Shown here piece after piece: positions 25,830-38,046 of a stretch of DNA of 64,000 bases. Numbering within the stretch: position 1 is the stretch's first letter; every line of letters starts with the position of its first letter. The notes under the pieces were generated by a model. The model saw only the letters and a program-made list of their open reading frames with translations. It had not been told where the DNA came from and ran no database searches. The position numbers and the translations under genes are program-made. Source of the stretch: Hoplostethus atlanticus (taxonomy: Eukaryota; Chordata; Actinopteri; Trachichthyiformes; Trachichthyidae); the NCBI GenBank assembly GCA_034670405.1, contig JAXDDX010000035.1:2117001-2181000 (forward strand), written 5' to 3'.

Positions 25830-26076
25830 AACAGAAAATGAAGCGATCCCGACTCAGAAAATGTCACTACAGCCATATATTAGATGTCCAATACCATAGC
25901 AAATAGATAGATTTAGTCCAAATTGGATATGTGTGAAAAATGAAAACATGACCAAAGTCACGATATTCTCTGTTTGGGGAAAATGAAGACAATGAAAACA
26001 AAACGTTGCATGTGGTTGAAAGGACAGAGAACGTGCACGCCCCGCCTCTTGGTTATTGAACCCGCCTTGTGATGCA

Positions 26077-26132
26077 GTAGCCATGACAACGATGGTTTCC
26101 TGGGTAACCCCCTCTAATGTTACCATGGCACC
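26077..26132. promoter_or_regulatory. Cluster of three RFX X-box-like sites
   Basis: Three near-consensus X-boxes (consensus GTNRCCNNRGYAAC) lie within 56 bp: GTAGCCATGACAAC (26077), GTTTCCTGGGTAAC (26095) and GTTACCATGGCACC (26119). Each departs from consensus at one position. They sit beside a short GC-rich patch (CACGCCCCGCCTC, about 26037). RFX factors bind such sites in ciliary and neuronal genes. Function here is inference. Confidence 0.4.
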
Positions 26133-27718
26133 GTTTTGCATTTTCACATAGACTTTCCAGCTGTGGTTCATCATCACCATTTTGCCCTTGGGGAACAGGG
26201 GTCAACACAATGCGTGTCATTGATGCTATGGCCTTGTAAAACTATAATTTACAAGCGTGTTCAGTTTAATTCATTATTGGTTTCCTTAAGGGTGATACAG
26301 TACCTATAAATCCATAACAATCAATCAAACGTATTTGTCCACTGGGTCAGTTGAATAGCCTATAGCTTATAGCCTTAAGCGTTGGCATATTAAAGAGTAG
26401 ACTACAAATATACTGGATATCTTGAAAAGCCGCAACCCAGTGAGCCTGGCCTTTGTTTTCTTTCATCAAAGCATCTCAGCTGCGTCTTTTTTTCAGACGT
26501 GTCCTCCATTCTCTGAGTTGGCATGCCAACTAGGGCTGACATCAAGCTACCTTTTATCCCCTGTAGCTTACACTTGTGCTTTTAGTACAGTGGCTGAGAA
26601 CTCAAGTGACAGTTGACGCAAACAGGAAAACTCAAATGAATCAAATGAAACAATACTCAGTAATTACAAGGCTGTATTTGTCTTCATATCAACATGTTGG
26701 TTTCCAGTATTTGTGATAAAGTTGACAAACAAGCATATAAACAGCACTAGATGCCTAATTATTCAGGTCCAACCTACGATTGCCATGACATTATTCTCCT
26801 TATTTCCTCCAAACAATTGTAAGAATGTTATATAAAATCATATAATTTATATAATATATAATATAATAATATAATGTATATTTTTATTTTTTGGTTCAGG
26901 AGCGCTTTTTAGCCTGCAGTTTGCCATCCACATTTAACACTAGATCTATCATTTATTTGGCTCTGGTGATTAGGTGATCGGAAATTGCCACAAAACTCAA
27001 AGAAAAGACACATTGATTATTTCTGTGCACTACTTGGTGTATTATTAAACAATTAAAATGGCATTTGTAATGCTCCTGAGATGTGAACTTATTCATGCTT
27101 GATTTCATACTGAGCTGAGTGTGATTGTGTTATTACAGCTCAGTACTGCCCTCAAGTGAAACAACTCAGTTATTACTATAGGTTAGGAACCACACGTAAC
27201 ATTGAGGGCGTGGACATACAATATTTCAACCTATGTTTTATACATTTGGAGGGATGAAGAAGGAGTATATGACAATTAATTAAGAAGTATAATAAGTATA
27301 CTGATTTACATCAAGTGTCCTCTTGACTAGTCAGCCTAGTGCTTTAATAGCACTCCAACAAGGTCTCCTCCCTTTTTCTCTCTTTCTTCAGGAGGGGCAT
27401 TGATTGAAAATAGATCTATATAACACACATATTTTTGTCCTAGAAATTGGCAAATGACTGTCTGGGATGTATCACGCAAGCCAGGAAACCACCTTGAATT
27501 CCACCCAGAGGCTTTCGTCTGACCCATAATTCTTAAGTTACCCAGTGGACATTGAGAATTACACTTTCTGTGCACAAACTGTCCTTACTTACACTTTGCA
27601 GCGACTTTGAAGCACAGAAATGGCCATATAATTTGTTCTGCATCATACTAGGTTTTTACAAATCAAAGTCACATAAATGCTTATGTAGTCTCTTCTGTCA
27701 GGCAACATTTAAGCAATA

Positions 27719-27736
27719 CACACAAACACACACACA

Positions 27737-27787
<51 letters not shown>
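27719..27787. repeat. (CA)n microsatellite
   Basis: CA run of about 69 bp with two interruptions. Confidence 0.97.
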
Positions 27788-27789
<2 letters not shown>

Positions 27790-27917
27790 GTGTATTAAAA
27801 AAGAGAGCATTGTCAAAGTACGTCAAATACAAGCATACAGTTCTATAAAAATCCCAAAAAAAGAATAACATTGAATGTTATCTTTTACCCCACCACTTCA
27901 TGTCACTGAAGGAACAC

Positions 27918-27940
27918 TTGCACACACGCACACACCACAC

Positions 27941-27971
<31 letters not shown>

Positions 27972-28040
27972 TGCAAATGCACACACACACACACACACAC
28001 ACGCACACATGCACACACACACACACACACATGCACACAT
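27918..28040. repeat. (CA)n microsatellite, interrupted
   Basis: CA units broken by GCAC and TGCA motifs over about 120 bp. Confidence 0.95.
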
Positions 28041-28411
28041 CTAAGTGTGTAAAAGGAAGAACATTTGAAGAAGAACAGAAGAATGACTGAAGCTAGCATT
28101 ATATGAGTGTACAATGTTTCATAATGGGAAGCAATTTGGCACTGAGCATCACAGTTTTACATAAGCCTGTCTCAGAGGAGAAGTTCCTAGCTGAGTCTTC
28201 TGTTTTAGAGACTGTGCTGTGCAGACCTCAGTCCTACAAGCCAGATAACACCTAGCCCGCGGCTCCAGGTGCTGCTGCATCAGAACTGCTGAGTGGATTT
28301 GTTCCCTCTGACTCTCCTACTTGAAATAAAGTCATTCTTCATTGTATTTTTAACTGAGGTGAAATGAAAACGTGTCCACAAGTTACCCTATGCCATTAAT
28401 CATCTCCTTCA

Positions 28412-28482
28412 GTGCTCAACAGGACTGCCAGCATGGGACACCTGCAGTTCATCTGGAGTCTCCTGCTCTTGTTAGTGAAGAG
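28412..28482 (+). other. Candidate orphan exon encoding a signal-peptide-like start
   Basis: An acceptor (CATCTCCTTCAG ending at 28411) and a donor (GTAAGG from 28483) bracket 71 bases. Within it an ATG at 28433 lies in an excellent context (GCCAGCATGG) and encodes MGHLQFIWSLLLLLVKR, shaped like a secretory signal or signal anchor. The exon ends in phase 2. No downstream partner exon could be assigned with confidence: an acceptor at 30360 would add a short cysteine-containing tail, but this is weak. No known gene sits here in the mammalian cluster. Confidence 0.3.
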
Positions 28483-30118
28483 GTAAGGACCACAATGGAA
28501 GTACACTTGCTAGAGTGTTAACATTGAGGGATTTTGAGGACTAATGTGTGAGATATTGTCCCCTTTGACTTATCAAATAAAGACAACCGATCAATCATTT
28601 CATTTTTCTGTGTTTACCCAGCATATCCCAACTCTGGAAGCTTAGCAAGATTATTAACCAAGAATTAATTCCATAGTTAAGTCAATATTCACACAATAAT
28701 TGTGGGGAAAGCATGTTTTTCCTATACATTTTCTGAAGAAGTAATACTTCAGATATATTTTCTCTCACCCATGGGACAACTCGTTCGACTTGTCCCAATG
28801 TTGCATAATACTTGACATGTTTCGTGACTTTTGCATGTTACTGTACATGTAAAGCACATCCAGCACAGAGCCTGTGAACACAACATTTAGAAAAAAGCGT
28901 CAACCATTGTGTGCACGTTTACTAGCTCCTGCATGTGTGAGGGATTGCATGTTTGGAATGGTGACTAGGTCTCTCTCTGTCTCTCTCTCTCTCTCTGTCT
29001 TTCTCTCCCTGTGTATGTGTGAGTGCACGCATGTATGTGTGTGTGTGCGAATGAGCATGCTTGAGTGCGCCACAGCTTTAAGACGGTCACAGCTGGTATG
29101 CCTGAATGCACTTTACTGGGTATTTGAACACAGAGAGTACTGGCGAGGACGCACGTGCACACATATACATACGTACAGACACCGACACACACAATGACAG
29201 AAAAAACACACACAGTCAGCACCACAGCTGGTCCTCTCTGTGCCATGACATGGGCTCCGGGCAGAAGTGAGCATGCAAGTATAGGATCATGCTCAGCAGG
29301 GGGGGTTAGAGGAGACCCCGGGCTTCCCTTCTCCTCTGTTATCTTCCTCTGTTCCCGTCATGCCAACATTCACCACATGAGAGGAATGATGCCTCACAGC
29401 GGCGTGCTACCTCTTGTGATACCCAGCACGTGCCCGCGAGGAGAGGTGCCGCTCGTCATCCTTGAACTTTACCAACGGATGTTGATGATAAATTTGCGAA
29501 GGGAACGCATGTAGCTACATCCGAAGGAATTATTTTCAGCATGGCACATTTTTTTTACCCCCACTGATGATATTTTTTTTGTGGTTTTTGCCCTAAATCT
29601 GTATCTCAGCAATGCCAGAAATAGAAACCATGAGACATATTGCTATTATTTCTCTGGGTGCCATTAATCCATCGGCTCTTTGGAGTGCATGTAATGGCAC
29701 TCTGGGGGCTATTCATAAGGTTCACTCTTCTGGATCAACACTCGGTGTTCATCGCTTTCAGTGAGATAAAGGAAAGCCCGCAAACCATGTCGGAGAAAGC
29801 ATATACCCTTCCCCCAGTGGGGAGAAATACTAAAGCCAGCCATGGAATGACTGTAAGAGCTTCATGTAGGCAACTGTAGTATATTCTGTAAAACATAGCC
29901 TAGCTGTGGAAGTGACATAAAACAAGGACATTTATACAGCCCACTTTCTGTTACAGCTAATTCATACCTCACTAATGCAGTTGACTCTGCAGGGAAATGA
30001 AAAGTGCCTTGTCATTATGCTGTGACTTTACCTGAAATATCCCAGTGGCACCAGAGACGCTGTAGGCGTGATGTCACCCAGCCCCCTCCCACCGGTCGCT
30101 CAACTGTCCCCAGAGATG

Positions 30119-30132
30119 GTCGCCGTAGCAAC
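30119..30132. promoter_or_regulatory. Perfect RFX X-box
   Basis: GTCGCCGTAGCAAC matches the consensus GTNRCCNNRGYAAC at every position. It lies in a GC-richer patch (CCAGCCCCCTCCCACCGG just upstream). Binding by RFX proteins is inference. Confidence 0.45.
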
Positions 30133-31921
30133 AGAATGAGGCTGAGCAAAAGAGTTGTCCAACGACAGTAACAATACTGACTTTGGACACATTCAATTAC
30201 TTGTCATACACATGTTGCTTTAGATTTAGGCACTTTTCAGGGGTCTATATGTGTTGCACTTAACAAGATTAAAAGTATTAGGGGATGAGTCAGCTGGATT
30301 CGTTCACAAGAAGACTGATACTTTGTGGTTAAGAGGACACAACCCATTCCTCCAGATGTCCAGTGAGGAAGAGTGCCTGTCAGGTCCAGCAGCAGTGTCT
30401 ACTGTAGACCAGGCTCCTGAATCAGATTGAACAGAGCCACCACCAAACAGAACCCCTAGCAATGTTTAACCAAAATGTCCCAGTGGTAGATTCCACAAAT
30501 CCCACAAGTCCCACGTTAAGCATCTGCTACTGCAGCAGGCATGGCAGCCTATTTTTTTTATCAAATGTTGTGAAGTAGACTTGCATATTGCAATAGAAAA
30601 CGCACACCTTGGCTTTGCTGAACTACTTCTGCAGGGGTGTAGCAATACACCGCAATAATTCACTGTTGCATGCAATGCACATAGTAAAAAAGCGGGCTCT
30701 CTGCGATGGTTACGTCTGTACACCCACACAGAGCTATACAGTGCTATACAGGCATCCTAGCACAGCATACGGGTTTCCCTCCCGTACACTGAGTCACCCA
30801 CTGACTGACTCATAGTCATTCCCTTCAGCATCAGGATAGCTTACTGAATAGGAGGTAGCCTTGATTTTTTTTTTTCCTTTTTTGTTATTGTCAGTGCGAA
30901 TGGCGACGCTAGATAGTGAAGTGTGGATGTGTCCTTTTCAGTCAAATGTTACACGCTGGACCTTCTGACTTGTAAACAGCAGTATATATCTCAATGCAGT
31001 AACTGCTTTGCACTTTTGAATGCAAACTGTTGTCGGCGCAAAATATATCCGTACAGGCAGTGAATAAAATTCTACCTGGCTATAAACCTGGATGTAGATT
31101 ATAAGCTTGGTCAGTCCGTGGTGTTATGTGAGGCTATCCGGCCAATTGAGTTGCAGCTTGGCAGTGTGCTGCAGTGGCCCAGTGTCCTTGTGCCTCTCCT
31201 GGTGTCTGGCTCTTTTCCAGTGTCTGCCCCCATCCCACTGGGCCTCGATCTGACGAGTAACGACTCTCTCTCTCCTTTCCCTCCCTTCTCGTTTCACTCT
31301 CCATAACTCCTTCTCCATCCCTCCATTCTTCCTCTCCATCCTTTTCCTTTTTCCTCCCTCTTTCGACCCCTGTTAGAGAAGGACACAAGGAGCTGCATCG
31401 GAGTATATCTCTTTACCTCAGCCTCTCCTTTTGCTTACTGCCTCCACTTTCCAAGCACGTCCCCCAGTTGTATGTACAACCTATTTGTGCCCCCTTTGCA
31501 GGGCACCTCTAGTAATCGTTTCTCTCCCCGGCACAATGATGGTAGAATGACTCACCTCCCTCCCACAGGGTTAAATAGATTGGGTCTCAATGAAGATGCA
31601 TTGGAGAAAAATAACTGTTCAGCAGCATGGTCGTGAGACTGGTAGATACCCATGAGGAGTGAATAAACATAATAGAAAATAAAAATTGTCAGATTGTTTA
31701 GGGTGAGGTCATTTTAGACACAGTGAAGATTTTACGAGAAATAATTCACTAACGATAAAATTATTCACAGGAGGGTATTGCATCATCATATCTAGAAGCA
31801 GAAAATCTGTCTATGCAGCAAAACAATCCAAGGGTGAGCATGACACATCAGCTCATCAGTGCCATCTTATTGCATTATGTTAGCCAGTGAGCTGGTAATA
31901 GACAAAACTGGGTGGTTAAAC

Positions 31922-31922
<1 letters not shown>

Positions 31923-31952
<30 letters not shown>
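31923..31952. repeat. (TG)n microsatellite
   Basis: TG run of about 30 bp followed by GCGCGC. Confidence 0.95.
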
Positions 31953-31958
<6 letters not shown>

Positions 31959-32357
31959 GACATATTCAAGGAGGCTTTAAACTTGCAGTTGGTGCAATGC
32001 AGTATCATGAACACAATACTCCCTATAGATCTCCAATGTCCACACAAAGACTGTGCTCCAGGGACCAGGATGAACAATTGCCACTGATAAACACAGGTCA
32101 CTTGGGAACATGAGGTAGAGCTTATTCTGTACTGGTGCTACCGGTCACTTTTCACGCCTGTTAGCATTACAATTCTAGACAGCAGAGACAGCAGAGACAG
32201 CCAATATGTAAAAGGTCAATGTGTTCTCATGCAGCATTTGTATGAAATCTTACAAAAAAGTTACGCATCCGTGAATTATACCATTAGCTACACCTTGATC
32301 TGTATTTTAGCTACCTATGCATGACCTGTCACATAACCTATCACTATGCTAAAACAA

Positions 32358-32385
32358 CTTAGGTTAAGGTTAGGGTTAGGTTTAG
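32358..32385. repeat. Short telomere-like run
   Basis: About four units close to TTAGGG (AGGTTAAGGTTAGGGTTAGG). It is too short for a fused telomere; such runs are common in fish introns and spacers. Confidence 0.6.
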
Positions 32386-32653
32386 TCAACTAAAACAATT
32401 GTCATTTGGTCATGATTAAATAAGAAAAACATTTGCTGAAAATGACATTAATGATATTTGATGAGATCAGGCTGAAATGTTGGCTAACATCACAACATGC
32501 TATCAAAACAAAATATATGTCTACAAATCTACAAATATGTGGCTTGGATGGAAATCCATGATTGAGGAGGAGTGTGTACCCAGGTCAGGCAGCTTAGCTC
32601 TGCCTCCATGTGTCCATCTGTTGAATTTAAACTTGAGCAGTCTGACTGTTCTA

Positions 32654-32842
32654 CAGCCGTGCCGTCCAATCGTGTGCCACCGAGGTCCAACAGTATGCAC
32701 CTTTTAATTCCAAACCAGCTGATGTCACTAATTTGTGAAACCCCCTCTCTGGTTGAAATTGTGCAAATTGTAGAAATTAGTCGCTGGTGTAGTGTTTGGT
32801 TGGAATAAAAACCTGCAGGCACATGATTGGATGCCATTGTTC
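32654..32842. mobile_element. Probable hAT-like MITE
   Basis: Left part GTCCAATCGTGTGCCACCGA is mirrored by the inverse of the right end (GCATCCAATCATGTGCCTGC). The inner pair TTTTAATTCCAAACCAG and TGGTTGGAATAAAAACC is also inverted. The TTGGTTGGAATAAAAACCTG phrase is typical of abundant fish palindromic elements. No target duplication could be fixed. Confidence 0.55.
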
Positions 32843-34970
32843 TTATCCCCAAAATGTATTAAAGAGCAGCTGAACAGATTGAATCACCAGCAACTCAAGA
32901 AATGGCCTGCCATGAGGCTCAAGGCTCAATAATAATGACCCTTCATTTACTCAGCCATCAAGTTCATGTTCTCTTCCCTGCTCTCTGCCTGAATGACATC
33001 TGATGGGGATGGGGGTGTGTCCTGAATCAATACCTCTTGGAAACAAATTCATTGTTGACACCCTCGTCTCCAACTTACACAACCACACATCCCCACGTAT
33101 CCATAAGATTAAAACACACAGAGCATTTAGAGTGCTAGGACCCTTCACTTTCAATTAGAGCAAGCCGGCTAATGCAATAGGAACTGAGCTGAGAGACTGC
33201 ATTAACAGTCTTTGTAATGGGCCCCTGGCTCATAAATAATGGCTATGCTGTCATGAGGAACCTGGGAAAGCCATTAAGAGACAGTGAGTGGTGTGCGCAT
33301 GTGTGGCAGCAGGCAGGCAGACAAACAGAAGGGAAGAGGCTGGGAGCCCTTGCTGGTCCTGGGGCTGCCAGTGGTAACCTTGGCAAAGCCAAGTCCCACA
33401 CAAACCAACCTGGAGACCTCCCCCATCCCCCCATTTCTTCCTCTTTCACTTCCTCCCCTCCCACTCCAAGGGATTCCCTCTGACCTTTGACTCATCTGTA
33501 AGGTCCTTGCTGGTCATGGTGCATGGGGCATGGTGCATGGAGAAGGAATTATTATTGATCAGAGTTTGATCCTCATTCTGAACAGCAGAACACAGTGATA
33601 GTTGTTGCTCTATTTTAGCCACAGTTATATCTATTATTAATGAGGCTTGTTGCTAGGAAGGTTACAAATTGGAGATCTGAGCTGAAACAAAATCCAAGAA
33701 GGGTTTCAAAAAAGGAAGAGTTACAAGGCAGAACGTGAATGCATTATCACTGCTGCTGTTCTACCAGTAATTTTCTCTGTCAACATTACAGCTCACAAAT
33801 CCATCTGAGTGAGAAAGATGTCTCATCAAGCATACATTTGTAGTTCAGATAGGTTGTAACGGTGTTGAACAAGGCTACTGAACTGAATGTCTGAACGTAG
33901 TGAAATATTTCAAAAGAATAGCCTATCTTATGTTTTCGCAGTAGTGTCATCACCGCCCGTCTCCTTCCAAGCTCTCATGTTGGCTGCTAAGACTCATGAT
34001 AGTGTCATCTTGTCCAAAAATGTAAAATTATAAGCAAAATAGGCAATAAAAGACCATAATTGCCTCTGAGAAAAGAAATACTTAAAAAAAACACAAAAAT
34101 ATTTTATCTATATAATGGAGATGCAGTTTGAAACAGTGATGCTGCTAAATCACTATTTTGAGTTGTATGTTGAAGATGTGTACCCCTTTAAATTGCCCAC
34201 ACTGCAGTTAAGGTAAGGAGCGGTACAGTGTGGATAGCGAGCGCGTGTTTTCGCCCTTGCCTTCTCCATCACCAGCCAGCGCGCCTCTTTGTATGCATAG
34301 CAATGCCCGACTGCAGGTTTGACTGTACGCTTTATAACACCAGCCCGGTGCCTACTGGTGATTATAGAAATGTTACGCCCTGTCTCACCTCTGCTGAACT
34401 GAGAGCAAGACCACTACGGGACACTTCGTTTCGGGGACTCTGACACTGTGAAATTGCATAATGTAGCCCACTACGTAGGGTGGTTCTCTCATGCATGTCG
34501 TTTCAAGTCAGTGTCTGAAGATGCTGTTCTCTTCACTATGTAGCGCTGTTAAGAGACTGCGGGACTCGCAGAACTCAAGGCTCTCTCTATCCGCTAAACG
34601 GTGGGACGCCCTTGACTCTGCTTGAGCACGTCTGCACCTGAGGCATTGGACTTTTTTTTTCTCCCCCTAGTTATTGCATTACGCTGCAAGTATATACGAG
34701 ATAGAAATGAAAATATGTTGGCTGAAGCATAAATAGGATTACATTTTCTGAGCGGCAGGTTAATGCTCTAATTGGAATGAAAAAGTTGTTACCTTTGGAT
34801 GACTTATGACTCGTTATTGCTGCATGTACATGTCTCACACATCGTCATTACGTAGAATATATCTAAACACCCTGACAGACATATGCTCGTTGTCATTTAT
34901 AGTCTCAGATTATCTTCTTTTTTTTCTTTTTTCACTCTGCTCCTCCCCTCCTTGTCTTTTTTTTTTGCAG

Positions 34971-35429
34971 ATGTTGTCTGTGAGCACCTTATCAGGACGG
35001 TTTACCTTTGCGGTCGTCTGGAGCCAGAGCTCGACACAGTCATGGCGTGGGGAATAGTGGAGGCAGACCATTCTGCTGATCCCAGCACCTTTGGTTATTA
35101 GGGGAAAGCACCAGCACATCCTTGATCTCCCTCCCCCCCCCCCCCCTCCCTTTGTGTCAATCGCCATCCCACGACAACCTGCCTGGAGGAAAGGAGCCGG
35201 GGAGTGGAAAAGCGAGGACACACCCGCATACTGTACCCGGCGTGCACGGTGAGGATGCTGCAGACAACATGAAGTGGATGTGATCAGCCGGCCCCAAATG
35301 GAAATTCTTCCTCTTTTTTTTCTTTAAAGCCATTAGACTTGATTGTCGCAGCTGGCTATTCACCTTCCTGATATCAGCGTCCAGTAGGAACATCAATTAA
35401 CATCCAGATATGAAAATGATGCCTGCAGG
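34971..35429 (+). other. Probable kcna2 5' untranslated exon
   Basis: A strong acceptor (CTTGTCTTTTTTTTTTGCAG ending at 34970) and a strong donor (CTGCAG then GTATGT from 35430) bracket 459 bases that contain many stops and short upstream ORFs. Vertebrate kcna2 has non-coding leader exons before the single coding exon, and this exon lies about 1.1 kb ahead of the start on the right strand. It contains a poly-C tract near 35133-35146. A donor at 34213 (TTAAG then GTAAGG) may end an earlier leader exon in the GC-richer sequence before it. Confidence 0.5.
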
Positions 35430-36522
35430 TATGTATGGTTTCAAGATGAAATAGCTGCCATTTACCTATCATCTTTGATTTCGATGAGATGTCTTTTTAA
35501 GTGGTAGCATTATATAGGCTAGTTTGTTGATTTGTACTCCAGTAGAAAACGTGATGACCGAACCCTCTCAATGAGCCTGCAGTTGTTTGTTAGTAATTTG
35601 TTTGTTTGTTTCATGGGTGGATTATATTTTGTTAAACTGTGTTTCTACTGTGGAAGTGGATATGGTGCAGAAAAGAGATACAGTTTTTCTCTTGAAACCT
35701 ATTTCCTTCTATGGATAAATAATTTATAGATGTTTTTGAATATTTCAGAGACAGGCACCATTTGAGACTAGTCAGACTAAAATGCTCTATAACAAAACTA
35801 AATTGAAGAGATTAATATGTGGTATTTAGTGTGTATTGGCACACAAATACATCTTAGAGGCATTTCTTGCATTTGTATTTTTGACTGCAGTGGGTTTTCT
35901 GTGATATTCTAGACAGGATGCTGTCTGTATGAATTTGGTGCCTGCTGCATTGCCATATTCATGCATGGCTTCACTGCAGAAGGTGGACTGGTTCATTTCA
36001 ATGGATATTGTCCATTGCAGCAGATCAGTGTCCTAATTCATGAGCTACTGTACGTTTATATGTTACTTACCTCCCAAGTTTACCTGCATTGAGCTAATTG
36101 ACAGACAACAGACAGATTATTTATTTCCATATTAATTGTACCCAGTCAGGAGCAATAGTGTAAGCCTCAAGTTTCTCAGACCTGATTCATTTTGGATTGG
36201 ATTGTCTTATCACGACCGTATGACATAACTTTACATAACTCACGTCAAATCATATTAAATTGAGGGGGGCTCTGTTGTTTCATTTTTTCTCTTCACCATG
36301 CTTAGGCAAGTTACCGACAATTTAGATTAAATGGCAGCATTGAAGTATTTAATCTCAAATATGTCTGCGATACACCTGACCCTGTTGTATGTTTTGTCTG
36401 TCCTACATGCAGCCAGATCCTAGGTGACATCCTGTGGCCGTCAGGTCTTTACAGTGTTGAGCCCCCTCCCTTTCCTGGCCCCTACCTGCAGTTCTCCAGG
36501 CTGCAGGACCCAGACCCACTGA

Positions 36523-38046
<1,524 letters not shown>

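Larger units (their letters stand above)
24964..25830 (+). other. Probable kcna3 3' untranslated region
   Basis: Sequence after the stop carries a palindromic MITE (25080-25440). AATAAA-type polyadenylation signals occur at 25727 (AATAAAATG) and 25824-25829. The true end is not determined. Confidence 0.45.
25831..28411. other. Spacer between kcna3 and kcna2, first part
   Basis: No gene recognised apart from the X-box cluster noted separately. AT-rich runs lie at 26827-26885 and two CA microsatellites at 27719-28040. Confidence 0.5.
28483..34212. other. Spacer between kcna3 and kcna2, second part
   Basis: No further gene recognised. It holds CT/GT repeats (28971-29050, 31923-31952), a perfect X-box, a telomere-like run and a hAT-like MITE, each noted separately. 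Confidence 0.5.

Noticed and set aside
27552-28114. Frames built from CA/TG repeats (His-Thr or Cys-Val runs)
   Set aside because: Translations of microsatellites, not genes.
32358-32385. Chromosome-fusion telomere relic
   Set aside because: Only about four imperfect units; too short to infer a fusion.
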